Below are positions 7,721 to 15,492 of a DNA stretch of 44,941 bases, one piece after another. The stretch's first letter is position 1. The number at the start of each line of letters is the position of its first letter. The DNA is from Desulfobulbus sp. (GTDB lineage Bacteria; Desulfobacterota; Desulfobulbia; Desulfobulbales; Desulfobulbaceae): positions 1 through 44,941 of the forward strand of contig JAQUEZ010000030.1 in assembly GCA_028684915.1 (NCBI GenBank), written 5' to 3'. A program made the translations under genes and the position numbers. Below the pieces are notes generated by a model. It was not told the DNA's origin, made no database searches, and was given only the letters and a program-made list of their open reading frames with translations.

Positions 7721-9178
7721 TTAGCTATTTTTGAATTTTCGCTCGTAATCGAGTTCCATTGAATAGGGGAAACTTTGGTAGGGATATGCTTGGAGGCGGA
7801 ATGCAACCGGGACATATTTTTCTATAGCGTCTCGCAACGCTCTTTCCTGCAGCGGTGAGGAGACAACGCCTCGGCGCAACTGGATTTCTATGAGGAAGCA
7901 GCTCTCTTGGACACTGAGCCGAAAATAGCCGGTTGTGAGGGCGGCCACAGAAAAATCGGCGTAGATTCCCTGCTTGACCGCTTCGGGGGCAAGAGAGGTG
8001 TTGCCGATAACCAGCGCCCGGTTTTTTCTGCCGCCGATCGCGACCAGAGGCAACTTGAGTTCCGGACAGAGATGCCCGTATCCGCAATCCTGCAAAATTG
8101 TTTTTAATTCATTGTACGAATATAGCCTTGCAATATCGTTGACATTGTAGCGCATCAATGGGATCAGCAAGGCGTCGCTGAGCATGGAGACAACCAGTTC
8201 TGGAGATCCGTCCCCACTTGCACTCACCTCGAGAAAGGTGCGATGTGGATAGTAATGAAAGAGCGTCGGTTGCACCTCGCAGCCTTGCCCGTAGAGCGCA
8301 TAGCGCAGCTGGCTGTCGGCAAGAGCGGCTCGTTGAATGCGGATGGAATCCTGTGACTCATGAAAGAGGTTCAGATCAAGTTCCGCCACTCCCATGGTGC
8401 CGCCAATGACGCCCCGGTCCATCCGTTCCCAATCCGTGCCCAACAGACTGCCGAGATAGCTACGAAAAGTCTCAGGCATCCAATCTTCGCCTGTGATCAG
8501 ATGGACGTTTTCGTGCTTCCAATCAATGCCCTGCTCGATTCCTTCTTCCAATATTTTTTTAAGAAAATGTGGATCGCTCAGGATGATGATCTGATCGAAT
8601 TCTGATGAGAATTGACGAAAAATGGCCAAAGCCATGTCCCAGCGAACGCTGGTGTCGGCCACCGGCAGCGATGTCGGCACGCGCACGCCCATGGGCAGGC
8701 TATTGATAAACAGTGTTTTTTTGCGGGAGGTGTGAAAGATGTAATCGAGCGCCGTATCGATAGCTTTGACCGCATTTCGTTGATTATCGTGCGTATTAAT
8801 GCCAAAGGAAAAAATTCCGGAGAAACCGGAGCTTGACATGGCGCTACGGATTCTGCCGATGCTGCCGTCCAAACATATTTCCTTGATACTGTATTTGGGG
8901 AAGACGTCTTCCTTGGTAATCAGGGGAACCAGGCTTTTGAATGCGGCAATCGAGGTCACCTGCTCAGGCAAGCAGCCAGCATTTTTGAGGATTTCTCGAT
9001 AGGCTGGAACACGGCGCGCGGCGCGCTGAAAGGCTTTCAGCAATTGCTGCTCTCCATGAGTAACAAGCTGCTCTGGGGCTGTTGTCGTCAGTATTTTTAG
9101 GGTTTTTCTTCGTTCAATCAGCACCAGCTTCCTGCGAATTTCAGCGACTATTTTTATGCCTTCTTCCTGTGTTTTCAT
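7721..9178 (-). CDS. PaaK/CapK-like adenylate-forming enzyme
   Basis: A 485-residue member of the phenylacetate-CoA ligase-like (PaaK/CapK) branch of ANL enzymes, which activate carboxylic acids as acyl-adenylates. Typical landmarks are an N-terminal helical region with AFQRAARRVPAYREIL (about 50-64), VPLITKEDVFPKY, the phosphate loop SSSGFSG (115-121), and RYNVNDIARL (about 343-352), where the family normally has R-Y-x-T-G-D. The loop lacks the usual T-T-G-K residues and the late motif has N-D instead of G-D, so catalysis may be altered or the protein divergent. The start follows AGGAG six bases upstream. It lies in tandem with the PEP-CTERM acyltransferase gene (111-base gap). The substrate is unknown. 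Confidence 0.78.
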   Translation of the reverse strand: MKTQEEGIKIVAEIRRKLVLIERRKTLKILTTTAPEQLVTHGEQQLLKAFQRAARRVPAYREILKNAGCLPEQVTSIAAFKSLVPLITKEDVFPKYSIKEICLDGSIGRIRSAMSSSGFSGIFSFGINTHDNQRNAVKAIDTALDYIFHTSRKKTLFINSLPMGVRVPTSLPVADTSVRWDMALAIFRQFSSEFDQIIILSDPHFLKKILEEGIEQGIDWKHENVHLITGEDWMPETFRSYLGSLLGTDWERMDRGVIGGTMGVAELDLNLFHESQDSIRIQRAALADSQLRYALYGQGCEVQPTLFHYYPHRTFLEVSASGDGSPELVVSMLSDALLIPLMRYNVNDIARLYSYNELKTILQDCGYGHLCPELKLPLVAIGGRKNRALVIGNTSLAPEAVKQGIYADFSVAALTTGYFRLSVQESCFLIEIQLRRGVVSSPLQERALRDAIEKYVPVAFRLQAYPYQSFPYSMELDYERKFKNS

Positions 9179-9289
9179 TTTCTTCTCCTGTGGCTAATAC
9201 ATGAGTACAACGGCGTCATCACTTATCGGCACGGGATGACGTGTCACTGGAAACCTGCAACGCTGAAAACACCGGGACGACGTTCCTGT

Positions 9290-10090
9290 TCAGTGACGAG
9301 CACACGGTTCGCAAAAAAAAGTGTAGAATTCATACCTTTGCATTTTCATCGCTTCCAGGATCTGGGGTATCGAGGCACCGTAGATTTTGACCTTGCCGTA
9401 GTAATCGATTTCCTCGGTGCTCAAAAGTTCGAGATGGATGCCGTATCGGTTCAGCAACCGGTACAGCGAATCTTCAAAGGTGGCGATCCAGTGGGTGATA
9501 CCGAGGTCAAACCTGCTGGCGAGATACATGACTTTGAACAGTTCGAGAATGACTTCCGGGTATCGTCTCCGACGGTCGCCACTTTCTTCATACCCGTCCA
9601 AACCGAGTAAACCGTCCTTGAGTCGTTTACGATATTGCTTGGAAATACAGAGTCGCGAAATCTCGGCGGTGGAATGAAGCGGGAAGCCAAAGTTATCCAA
9701 ATGTTGGAGCAGTGAGCCAAAGTGACGGGCCGTCGGAAAAGAATGCCGTTCTGACCATCTGACCAGACGCACCGTTCCGATGACGTCATCGTTGGTACTC
9801 GCGCTTGTGGCCAAAAAGTGTTCGGAGACAGCGTCGAAGTCGTCAATCTCCAGGCCAGCAGGATAATGATCCGGATCGAGGAAATGAACCTCATTGCAAA
9901 ACACCTGATAGCGCAACCGGTGCATGGCATCGTAATCTTGGATATTTTCTCCCTTAATCAGTCGTTTCGCATGCAAAGACAACGATCCGGGAAAATGAAA
10001 TTTTCCGTCTTGATCCTTTTGCCCAGATTCTGCGGGCGTTGAGGATGCCTGCAATATATTGCACGGAGTTGATGGGGCGTTGTGGGACAT
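9290..10090 (-). CDS. PEP-CTERM/exosortase system-associated acyltransferase (GNAT, FeeM/LuxI-like)
   Basis: A 266-residue member of the GNAT-fold acyltransferases related to N-acyl amino acid synthases and LuxI, found in genomes with PEP-CTERM sorting. The LuxI-like core is visible: DAMHRLRYQVFCNEVHFLD (about 55-72), EIDDFDAVSEHFLA (81-94), IGTVRLVRWSERHSFPT (104-120) and AEISRLCISKQYRKR. Later come FKVMYLASRFDLGITHWIA and LLNRYGIHLELL. I chose the ATG at 10090, which has an AGAGAGAAGA stretch upstream; an in-frame ATG exists at 10141. The product is probably an acylated amino acid or a lipid-modified precursor. It sits between the PaaK-like gene and a PEP-CTERM substrate gene; no exosortase is visible in the window. 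Confidence 0.85.
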   Translation of the reverse strand: MSHNAPSTPCNILQASSTPAESGQKDQDGKFHFPGSLSLHAKRLIKGENIQDYDAMHRLRYQVFCNEVHFLDPDHYPAGLEIDDFDAVSEHFLATSASTNDDVIGTVRLVRWSERHSFPTARHFGSLLQHLDNFGFPLHSTAEISRLCISKQYRKRLKDGLLGLDGYEESGDRRRRYPEVILELFKVMYLASRFDLGITHWIATFEDSLYRLLNRYGIHLELLSTEEIDYYGKVKIYGASIPQILEAMKMQRYEFYTFFCEPCARH

Positions 10091-10260
10091 GGTTCTTCTC
10101 TCTTGACGCTTTTCGGCGGCCATGCCATTGCTCTGCATCACAGCATTGCCACCGCATCGCCTATGGCGGCGTTGTCGAATAATAATCCACCGTGGGATTG
10201 TGCCAGCCAGATAGAAGAGCAGTGGAGGCCGTTAACCACAATGGAGGCGGCTGCACAGAC

Positions 10261-10295
10261 AAAAAAAGGAACCGGTTGTCTTCGGTTCCTTTTTT
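10261..10295 (-). terminator. Rho-independent terminator of the PEP-CTERM gene (bidirectional)
   Basis: A near-perfect hairpin: aaaaaaaggaaccg, an eight-base loop, then cggttccttttttt-like sequence. The GC part of the stem is GGAACCG/CGGTTCC, flanked by an A-run on one side and a T-run on the other. It therefore works as an intrinsic terminator on either strand. It lies about 20 bases past the stop of the PEP-CTERM gene and insulates it from the acyltransferase gene. Confidence 0.9.
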
Positions 10296-10315
10296 CGCGC
10301 GTTACATTACACGGT

Positions 10316-11122
10316 TTATTTGCGGCAATTTCTGCCCACAAATGCAAGGCCCATCAGGCCTGCGCCAAACAGAAGCATGGTGGCCGGTTCTGGGACCGGG
10401 GCGGTATGAGCCTCCAGCGGGTCGGTTAAACTTTGGCTCCACTCAGCTGTTTCGCCATCAGTATCGAGTTCCAGCACGTTGAAGGAAAAAAGCATGTCAT
10501 GCACGCCGCCAGAAGAATCCACAATCATATTGGAATTGAGCTGGGAGTACAGTGAGCCGGTTGTCAAAGAGCCGTAACCGATGCCTTCACCAGAGGTAGG
10601 CGACTTATTGCCCAATACCGTCTGGACGATGGTCACAAGGGTATTTGCCGGATCTACACCGCTATCAAAAACGCCCTTGAGCAAAACATTACTCCCCATG
10701 CCGGTATATCCTTCCCCGTCAAGACTACGGGCTCCTGGTCCTTGCAACAGGTCAACATCGCCAGCGACCGAATACAGGGTAAAACCACCACCCTGTTGCC
10801 CAATGCTGAAACCGTTGTCGGTGGTCATCATGTAATTGTCGGTAAGACCGTAAAATACGCCATAGATTTGGTCGCCGTCATCGGAAGCCCACAAACGGTT
10901 GGCAACAGTCTGAGCCTGCGCTTTGAAAACACCGTTGACCGTGATGACGCCCCAGGTTTCTCCCTCAGGAATCTTCGTTGTGTCGAGGCTTTTTGAATAC
11001 CCTGACAGGTCAAAATACAGCGGTCCCTGATAACCGGCGAGCGCATCGACCAGCGTTGCAGACGCCTGTCCAGCCATCAGCAAGCAACCGACACCAACCA
11101 AACCAATTACTTTTTTCTTCAT
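10316..11122 (-). CDS. PEP-CTERM surface/exported protein
   Basis: A 268-residue exported protein with an N-terminal signal peptide (Lys-rich start, hydrophobic core, cleavage near QASA at about 22-25). The C-terminus is a complete PEP-CTERM sorting signal: VPEPATMLLFGAGLMGLAFV, then a basic end (residues about 243-268). Such proteins are processed by an exosortase and are often tied to exopolysaccharide production. The middle region is Gly/Ser/Asp-rich with little charge and has no enzymatic motif that I recognise. The start at 11122 has a strong GGAGGGA site five bases upstream; the open frame continues to 11206 but without such a site. An intrinsic terminator follows the gene. Confidence 0.92.
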   Translation of the reverse strand: MKKKVIGLVGVGCLLMAGQASATLVDALAGYQGPLYFDLSGYSKSLDTTKIPEGETWGVITVNGVFKAQAQTVANRLWASDDGDQIYGVFYGLTDNYMMTTDNGFSIGQQGGGFTLYSVAGDVDLLQGPGARSLDGEGYTGMGSNVLLKGVFDSGVDPANTLVTIVQTVLGNKSPTSGEGIGYGSLTTGSLYSQLNSNMIVDSSGGVHDMLFSFNVLELDTDGETAEWSQSLTDPLEAHTAPVPEPATMLLFGAGLMGLAFVGRNCRK

Positions 11123-11817
11123 AGTTCCCTCCGTTCTGTTTCCTTGTTTGTGTTGCCAAATATTTGTTTTTCGCGAGAAGAAGCACCGGGTGCATGCTCT
11201 GCCCATCGAATAACTTTTGACAACGCTCTTTGCCGAGCATCATTGCCTGGCAAAAAAAATATTCCCCAGTCATCTGCCACACCTTGAAGATTACAAACTG
11301 CACGCGCACCATAGGGACACACCTGCGGCGCATCCTGAGCCAGGATCGAAGCTGTCAGTTGCATGGGGGAAATCGTGAATTACGTGAGATACGTGGTGTT
11401 TTTCAAACACACTGTGGAGGGCCCGTCGAACGGGTTAGATTGACTCCACCTGGATCGGACTGCATGAAGAAACATCGGTGCTAGCAAGAGTGCCGTCGAC
11501 AATCAAGTTAGGTTGTGAAATTGGGTCTTACTGTTTCCAGAAGTGTTAAAAATTTCCCGGAATAGGTTAATTTTTTCTCGATACATTCTCTTGAGCAAGA
11601 CGCGCACCTAAAAGGAATGCCTTTGAATTATAAATTTTATAGCGATATTTTAGGCGCATGAACCTCATATGGCGTTAAGCGCGAGGACGTTCAGGTGCGA
11701 AAGGGCGTTGCGTGCAACAGAACAGTACAGCTCAATTATGCTGCAGGTTACACTTTATCCGTAGAGTGGATGATAAAGAAGGTCCCAACTACCGGTCGGG
11801 CCAGAACTCTGGGGGGG
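11123..11817. other. Long intergenic region upstream of the PEP-CTERM gene
   Basis: 695 bases without a convincing gene. It holds the upstream region of the PEP-CTERM gene and the downstream region of the Gly-zipper gene. An open frame on the - strand (11119-11364) overlaps the PEP-CTERM start by ATGA but has no ribosome site. Visible structures are a loose inverted repeat (gcgcacctaaaa at 11602-11613, ttttaggcgc at 11648-11657) in AT-rich DNA, short hairpins around 11397-11440, and a motif of the second intergenic repeat family at 11695-11725. No clear sigma54 -24/-12 site was found. Confidence 0.6.
11695..11725. repeat. Short copy of GTTGC-type repeat motif
   Basis: The stretch gcgaaagggcgttgcgtgca followed by acagaacag resembles the 3' part of the repeat at 37315-37453 (gaaagcgttgcatgtaacgg). 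Matching positions include the near-palindrome GTTGCxTGxAAC. The rest of that repeat is not evident here, so this is at most a fragment. Confidence 0.35.
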
Positions 11818-12255
11818 TTATTGTTGCAACTCCCATTGCCCGTTTTCATTGCGGCATGCCGTATTGTAGGTTTTCTCCAGTTTACCGTTGATGACGACTT
11901 CAATTTCAGCCTTTCTGCAGACCCGCCTAGACGAATCCTGGTAGGCCGGTTGTGGGGTTACGGCGTAATGGTTGCCGCTGTCCGGATTCACCCAGGACGA
12001 GCGTTGGTTGGAAGCCCCTTGCTCATAGGTGTGATTCAGCCTGTCCCGATCTGATTTGTCCATTTCATTGCCGACGATGTAGCCGGCCATGCCGCCCACA
12101 GCCGCGCCAATCAAGGTTGCCCCTGCACTATGGCCGATGGCTTGTCCGATGAGGGCTCCTCCTGCAGCCCCTCCCACTGCGCCGGTTTGGCCTTTGGTGG
12201 CGCATGAGGACAGCAGGAGTAGGAAAAGCAGGGCAACCACATTGAGATGTTTCAT
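11818..12255 (-). CDS. Glycine-zipper lipoprotein (17 kDa surface antigen-like)
   Basis: A 145-residue lipoprotein. The signal peptide ends in a lipobox LLSSC (Cys about 17). A glycine zipper then runs from about residue 22 to 58 (TGAVGGAAGGALIGQAIGHS and GATLIGAAVGGMAGYIVG), the pattern of outer-membrane 2TM glycine-zipper proteins related to the rickettsial 17 kDa antigen. The C-terminal 70 residues contain VCRKAEIEVVINGKLEKTY and a final NENGQWELQQ, like the conserved tail of this family. The start at 12255 has a GGAGA site. It is probably anchored in the outer membrane with a role in envelope integrity. It begins a run of stress-type genes on the - strand but is separated from the next by about 620 bases. 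Confidence 0.82.
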   Translation of the reverse strand: MKHLNVVALLFLLLLSSCATKGQTGAVGGAAGGALIGQAIGHSAGATLIGAAVGGMAGYIVGNEMDKSDRDRLNHTYEQGASNQRSSWVNPDSGNHYAVTPQPAYQDSSRRVCRKAEIEVVINGKLEKTYNTACRNENGQWELQQ

Positions 12256-12879
12256 TATAATTCTCCATGAAAGCGTAGTGAGCGCCAGTGGGGCAAAAAC
12301 GGTTAGCCGATCCGTCTGGTCTCGGGGAGAGCCAAACTGCCCAACAGCGATGGCGCAAATTTTTATTGCAGGCGTCGACACTGCCAAAGCAGGTTTCAAT
12401 TCTTTGCGTCAATGCCTCCGGAGGTTGGCCGCCGACATGCTGTTCCAGTAGAAGGTGTGATTCCAGATCTGTTCGGCATTGTTGATGGCGGCGTAAAAAC
12501 TCCGATCTACTGCGTCGCAGCGGTTTTCCTTACATTCGACATGCCTTATGTGCGTTTTCGCGCCGGGAAAAAACAGACTATTGTATATCTTTGTTTTTAC
12601 TTAGCTCTCTCTGAATGTGATGGACTCTTTACGAGTCCATCACTGGTGAAGAGTGCGGTTTTCTCGGCAAACCTGAGGCGGTGGTAATAATTTTCCCCAG
12701 GAGTGAGTAGCATGCTCTGTTCCCACGAACAGCTTGTTCCGTTGGTCGACTGCAGCGTCGGCATAGGGAAGGGAATGGAGCGTTATGACTGCTGCCGGTT
12801 TGGGGGATGGGTGAGGCGGCAACGGTAACCTGGACATTTCAGGTGGTTCCGTTCATTGGGTGAATATTTGGGGCTGGCG
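12256..12879. other. Intergenic region containing one MITE-like element
   Basis: About 620 bases between the ferritin-like gene and the Gly-zipper gene, both on the - strand. The MITE-like element at 12483-12642 is listed separately. The rest holds no convincing reading frame: the open frames here have no ribosome sites and run through the repeat. A small palindrome cctccggagg is at about 12416-12425. Confidence 0.6.
12483..12642 (-). mobile_element. MITE-like palindromic element, long form, copy 1
   Basis: A 160-base copy. Its left end reads TGATGGCGGCGTAAAAA. The interior has the shared blocks ctgcgtcgcagcg, cgcgccgggaaaaaa and ttgtatatctttgttttta. The right end is a hairpin, gtgatggactc / tttac / gagtccatcac (12617-12643). 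The orientation is opposite to the copies at 32210 and 35315. It lies free in an intergenic region and carries no transposase, so mobilisation, if any, would be in trans. Confidence 0.8.
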
Positions 12880-13182
12880 CTATTTCATATCTTTGATGAA
12901 TTCCTTCACCTCTTTTGCCCCTTTAGAATAGAGCTTATCCTCATCAGGGGCCAGTTCCTTGAGGAGACGAAGAAATTCTCCGGCGTGGACGAGCTCTTCC
13001 TCGGCAATATCTTTCAAAACCGCGATGGCGAGCTTATTGTCCGTCGATTCAGCAAGTTGCATGTACAACTGCGTCGCCTCGTATTCAGAGGCTATCATGA
13101 ACCGGATGGCACGGATCAGTTCTTCGTTGGTGAGCTTCTTGTCGTTTGCCAACCCTGAAAAGGCTGTACTGAATTGCGGCAT
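12880..13182 (-). CDS. Encapsulin-type ferritin-like protein (Flp family, rubrerythrin-like fold)
   Basis: A 100-residue four-helix half-bundle protein. The pattern KKLTNEELIRAIRFMIASEY, then EATQLYMQLAES, LAIAVLKDIAEEELVHAGEF and LLKELAPDE is close to what I recall of the ferritin-like domain fused to the encapsulin shell of Pyrococcus furiosus. Candidate iron ligands are Glu33, Glu63 and His66 (ExxH). Family members dimerise to build a ferroxidase site and usually act inside encapsulin shells. No shell gene is seen in the window and there is no obvious C-terminal targeting extension after the last helix. The start follows AAGGAGAATCAGT. Likely role: iron or peroxide detoxification. Confidence 0.82.
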   Translation of the reverse strand: MPQFSTAFSGLANDKKLTNEELIRAIRFMIASEYEATQLYMQLAESTDNKLAIAVLKDIAEEELVHAGEFLRLLKELAPDEDKLYSKGAKEVKEFIKDMK

Positions 13183-13266
13183 ACTGATTCTCCTTGTTGT
13201 TAGTTGTTCCAATGGCTGGAATGAACCTTCGCTGCGATGTCCCAACCGGGGGGCCAAACTTCTCTT

Positions 13267-14091
13267 TTAGGCAGCGGTAAGAAAGGCGAGTAGATCGGCG
13301 TTGAGTAGGTCTTTGTGCGTATCGGCCAGGCCGTGGGGAGCACCCGGATAGATTTTCAACGTTGCGTTTTTGATCAGTTTTGACGAGAGCATCGACGAGG
13401 CCATGATCGGCACAATCTGATCGTCACCACCATGGATAACCAGGGTCGGGACAGCGATTTTTTTAAGGTCTTCGGTGAAATCGGTTTCAGAAAAGGCTTT
13501 GATGCAATCGAACTCGTTCTTGAGCCCACCCTGCATTCCTTGGAACCAGAACGCGTCCCGCATGCCCTGGGTTACCTTGTGCCCTTCGCGGTTGGCGCCG
13601 AAAAACGGGGTGGTCAAGTCTTGGATAAACAGCGAGCGATCAGCAGCAAGGCCAGCACGGATATCATCGAACACTTTCATGGGCAGGCCGCCGGGATTAG
13701 CCTCGGTCTGGAGCATCAACGGCGGCACAGCGCCCATCAAAACGACCTTGGCGACCCGTGCGCCGCCGTGCCGTCCGAGGTAACGGACAACCTCGCCGCC
13801 TCCTGTTGAGTGACCGATCAAGCAGGCCTCTTTCAGGTCGAGCGCGTCCATCAATTCCGCTAGGTCGTCGGCATAGACGTCCATTTCATTGCCATTCCAC
13901 GGCTGGCCGGATCGGCCATGGCCCCGGCGGTCATGCGCGATGCAGCGATAGCCGTGGGAGGCAAGAAAAAACATCTGGGATTCCCAGGCGTCGGCATTGA
14001 GCGGCCAACCGTGACTGAAAACGACAGGTTTGCCAACGCCCCAATCTTTGTAGTAAATCTGCGTGTTGTCTTTGGTGATTATAGTGCTCAC
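13267..14091 (-). CDS. Alpha/beta hydrolase, cofactor-free chloroperoxidase/arylesterase family
   Basis: A 274-residue alpha/beta hydrolase of the non-haem chloroperoxidase type. Landmarks are the oxyanion region [15 protein letters not shown] (23-37), [20 protein letters not shown] (50-69), the nucleophile elbow GHSTGGGE with Ser95, the acid in HGGDDQIVP (Asp223/224) and His253 in [13 protein letters not shown]. These enzymes hydrolyse esters and perhydrolyse short acids to peracids. Translation starts at GTG with an AAGAGGAAGAGA site upstream. It sits 84 bases beyond the ferritin-like gene in a stress island, which fits an oxidative stress context, but the natural substrate is unknown. Confidence 0.9.
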   Translation of the reverse strand: MSTIITKDNTQIYYKDWGVGKPVVFSHGWPLNADAWESQMFFLASHGYRCIAHDRRGHGRSGQPWNGNEMDVYADDLAELMDALDLKEACLIGHSTGGGEVVRYLGRHGGARVAKVVLMGAVPPLMLQTEANPGGLPMKVFDDIRAGLAADRSLFIQDLTTPFFGANREGHKVTQGMRDAFWFQGMQGGLKNEFDCIKAFSETDFTEDLKKIAVPTLVIHGGDDQIVPIMASSMLSSKLIKNATLKIYPGAPHGLADTHKDLLNADLLAFLTAA

Positions 14092-14211
14092 TCTCTTCCT
14101 CTTTGCGTTGTGGCTTGTGCAACGCCAGCGCTGACGAGCAACCGGTTGCCCCCGTAGCGTGAGTGACGCGGCGCACCAGGCCGGTTATTTACGTTCTGCT
14201 TCGGTTGCACC

Positions 14212-14577
14212 TTATTCACTGGTCATCCAGTTGTTGACGTCTTTCACCTTGTCCTCGTCCCAGGCGTCCGAGTTGGCTATTGGAGGCGCGCCTTTGATCT
14301 CAAGCCTGTTGTCAACGCTCTTCACTCCGGGCAAACCGTCAACGGTCTTCTCGGCCAACACCTTGGAGGATTCTTCAGATACCAGCCCCGTCAGGACAAC
14401 ATGGCCCTTCCGAGCCTGAATCGTAATGTCGTCGTTATTGAGAACGGTTTGGAAAATATAGTTTTTACGGGCCAACGACTCGATACGGGCGTCGGCCTTT
14501 GACGCGGACTCAGGCCTAGAGAGTAACAGCAGGGCGAAAATGGCCGCAGCAAAGGCTGCATAATACAGTGGGTGCAT
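14212..14577 (-). CDS. Single BON-domain protein, exported or anchored
   Basis: A 121-residue protein with a hydrophobic N-terminal segment (about 4-22) acting as a signal or anchor, followed by one BON domain (about 32-98). The BON features ITIQARKGHVVLTGLVSEES and LPGVKSVDNRLEIKG are clear. The domain closely resembles the first BON domain of the three-domain protein at 16238-17047 (shared YIF, L-N-DDI-I-A, VVLTG and KSVDN-L), so the two are probably paralogues. BON domains bind phospholipid or stabilise the envelope under osmotic stress. Confidence 0.87.
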   Translation of the reverse strand: MHPLYYAAFAAAIFALLLLSRPESASKADARIESLARKNYIFQTVLNNDDITIQARKGHVVLTGLVSEESSKVLAEKTVDGLPGVKSVDNRLEIKGAPPIANSDAWDEDKVKDVNNWMTSE

Positions 14578-14635
14578 GGAGACGTGCTCCTTGTAGTGGT
14601 TGACGCGTCATGCCTCGTCTGCTTGAGAAATAGAG

Positions 14636-14815
14636 TTACTCCCCTAGAACTTCCTTGATTTCGCCGATTTTTTCTTGGGCCTTGCCGGCGTTTTTTTCAG
14701 CCTTGCCGTCAACTTCCAGTTCGGGTTGGCCAGTGAGTTTGCCGGCAACCTCTTTCACCTTACCTTTAACTTGATGGAACGATCCTTTTGCTTGATCCTT
14801 TATGCTTGATTTCAT
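14636..14815 (-). CDS. CsbD-family stress protein
   Basis: A 59-residue hydrophilic protein. The reading frame begins MKSSIKDQAKGSFHQVKGKV and ends KIGEIKEVLGE, with the Lys/Gly/Ala-rich CsbD repeats around VKGKVKEVAGKLTG and GKAEKNAGKAQEKIGEI. CsbD proteins are small general-stress proteins of unclear biochemical function. The start has an AGGAG site seven bases upstream. The gene is 58 bases from the BON gene downstream and has about 200 bases of untranslated DNA upstream with a strong palindrome. Confidence 0.9.
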   Translation of the reverse strand: MKSSIKDQAKGSFHQVKGKVKEVAGKLTGQPELEVDGKAEKNAGKAQEKIGEIKEVLGE

Positions 14816-14900
14816 GTAATGACTCCTGGTTGGGTTATTAGGGTCGCGGGAAAAAAATAATTATCCAATTCTGCTTGTCTTACGGCCCGGCTACGGCGTT

Positions 14901-14941
14901 GCTTTAACTAGTGAATATGCTTGATATTCACCAGTTAAAGC
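14901..14941. repeat. 18-bp inverted repeat upstream of the csbD-like gene
   Basis: The arms gctttaactagtgaatat and atattcaccagttaaagc are inverted copies differing at one position, separated by a five-base loop (gcttg). The symmetry extends further with a two-base bulge (ggcg/cgcc). There is no T-tract, so it is not a standard intrinsic terminator. It lies 86 bases upstream of the csbD-like start and 78 bases after the stop of the DUF948-like gene. It could be an operator, an mRNA structure, or the core of a small repeat. Confidence 0.8.
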
Positions 14942-15018
14942 GCCTTGTATCCGAACCAAAATCCGGCGCATTATTCGAATACTTTATTCTTTCCCCGACC
15001 CTTAGCGTTCTCTGTGCC

Positions 15019-15357
15019 TTATTTTTTGGCGGAGGAAAAGACGCCGACCAGCGCCTTAGTCACTTCGCCAATGATCACCGCGTAGGTCGCTATCTGATCG
15101 GCGGTTTCAATGGCCCGGCTTGCCTCGCCAAGGCCGGACCGCAACTCGCCGGTGAGGGCAACCACATTTTCCGAGGCCATGGCGATATTGGGAATAGCCA
15201 GTTTGAGAGCGTCCTTATTTTCTTTAAGGATTGCCCCGATATCCTTGACTGCGGCGTTGACGTTTTTCAGAGTGACAATGACATAACCGCCCACTACCAG
15301 TAGCAGCAGGAAAAGAATCAGCAGGCCCAGTTGACCAAATGTGATGTATCCTTCCAT
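15019..15357 (-). CDS. Small membrane-anchored helical protein (DUF948-like)
   Basis: A 112-residue protein with one strong N-terminal membrane helix (about 9-29, with LLILFLLLLVVGGYVIVTL) and a long amphipathic helical tail (VNAAVKDIGAILKENKDALK and GLGEASRAIETADQIATYA). The arrangement resembles DUF948-type stress proteins, but similarity is only in pattern. I chose the ATG at 15357, preceded by TAAGGATT; the open frame extends to 15402, which would run into the adjacent MITE-like element. Its neighbours are stress-type genes in the same direction. Confidence 0.72.
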   Translation of the reverse strand: MEGYITFGQLGLLILFLLLLVVGGYVIVTLKNVNAAVKDIGAILKENKDALKLAIPNIAMASENVVALTGELRSGLGEASRAIETADQIATYAVIIGEVTKALVGVFSSAKK

Positions 15358-15381
15358 AAGGAAATCCTTACCAATGAGGCT

Positions 15382-15472
15382 TGATGGCGCCGAAAAAAAC
15401 ACTACTCCTTGTATATCTGTGTTTTTACCTAGCCCTCTCTTAGAGCGTGATGGACTTTTTACGAGTCCATCA
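15382..15472 (-). mobile_element. MITE-like palindromic element, short form, copy 2
   Basis: A 91-base copy. The left end reads TGATGGCGCCGAAAAAAAC, followed by the shared blocks tccttgtatatctgtgttttt and acctagccctctcttag. It ends in a 13-bp perfect hairpin (agcgtgatggact / ttttacg / agtccatcacgct, 15444-15476). Relative to the long form it lacks the interior block around ctgcgtcgcagcg. It fills most of the gap between the YtxH gene and the DUF948-like gene, 24 bases from the latter's start. It may therefore act as a terminator or carry its promoter. Confidence 0.82.
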
Positions 15473-15492
15473 CGCTGAACTTGTACGCCTTT

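Noticed and set aside
11119..11364. 81-codon open frame overlapping the PEP-CTERM start by ATGA
   Set aside because: No ribosome site, no recognisable domain and no signal peptide. The overlap with the next start is probably chance, since the PEP-CTERM gene has its own strong site.
12412..12687. Open frames running through the MITE-like element (also 38389-38631)
   Set aside because: The frames simply follow the repeat sequence and lack ribosome sites; only the lipoprotein from 38632 on is supported.
15444..15476. 13-bp perfect hairpin considered as an ordinary intrinsic terminator for the YtxH gene
   Set aside because: The same hairpin forms the end of every element of the MITE-like family, so it is listed as part of that element; termination may still be a side effect.
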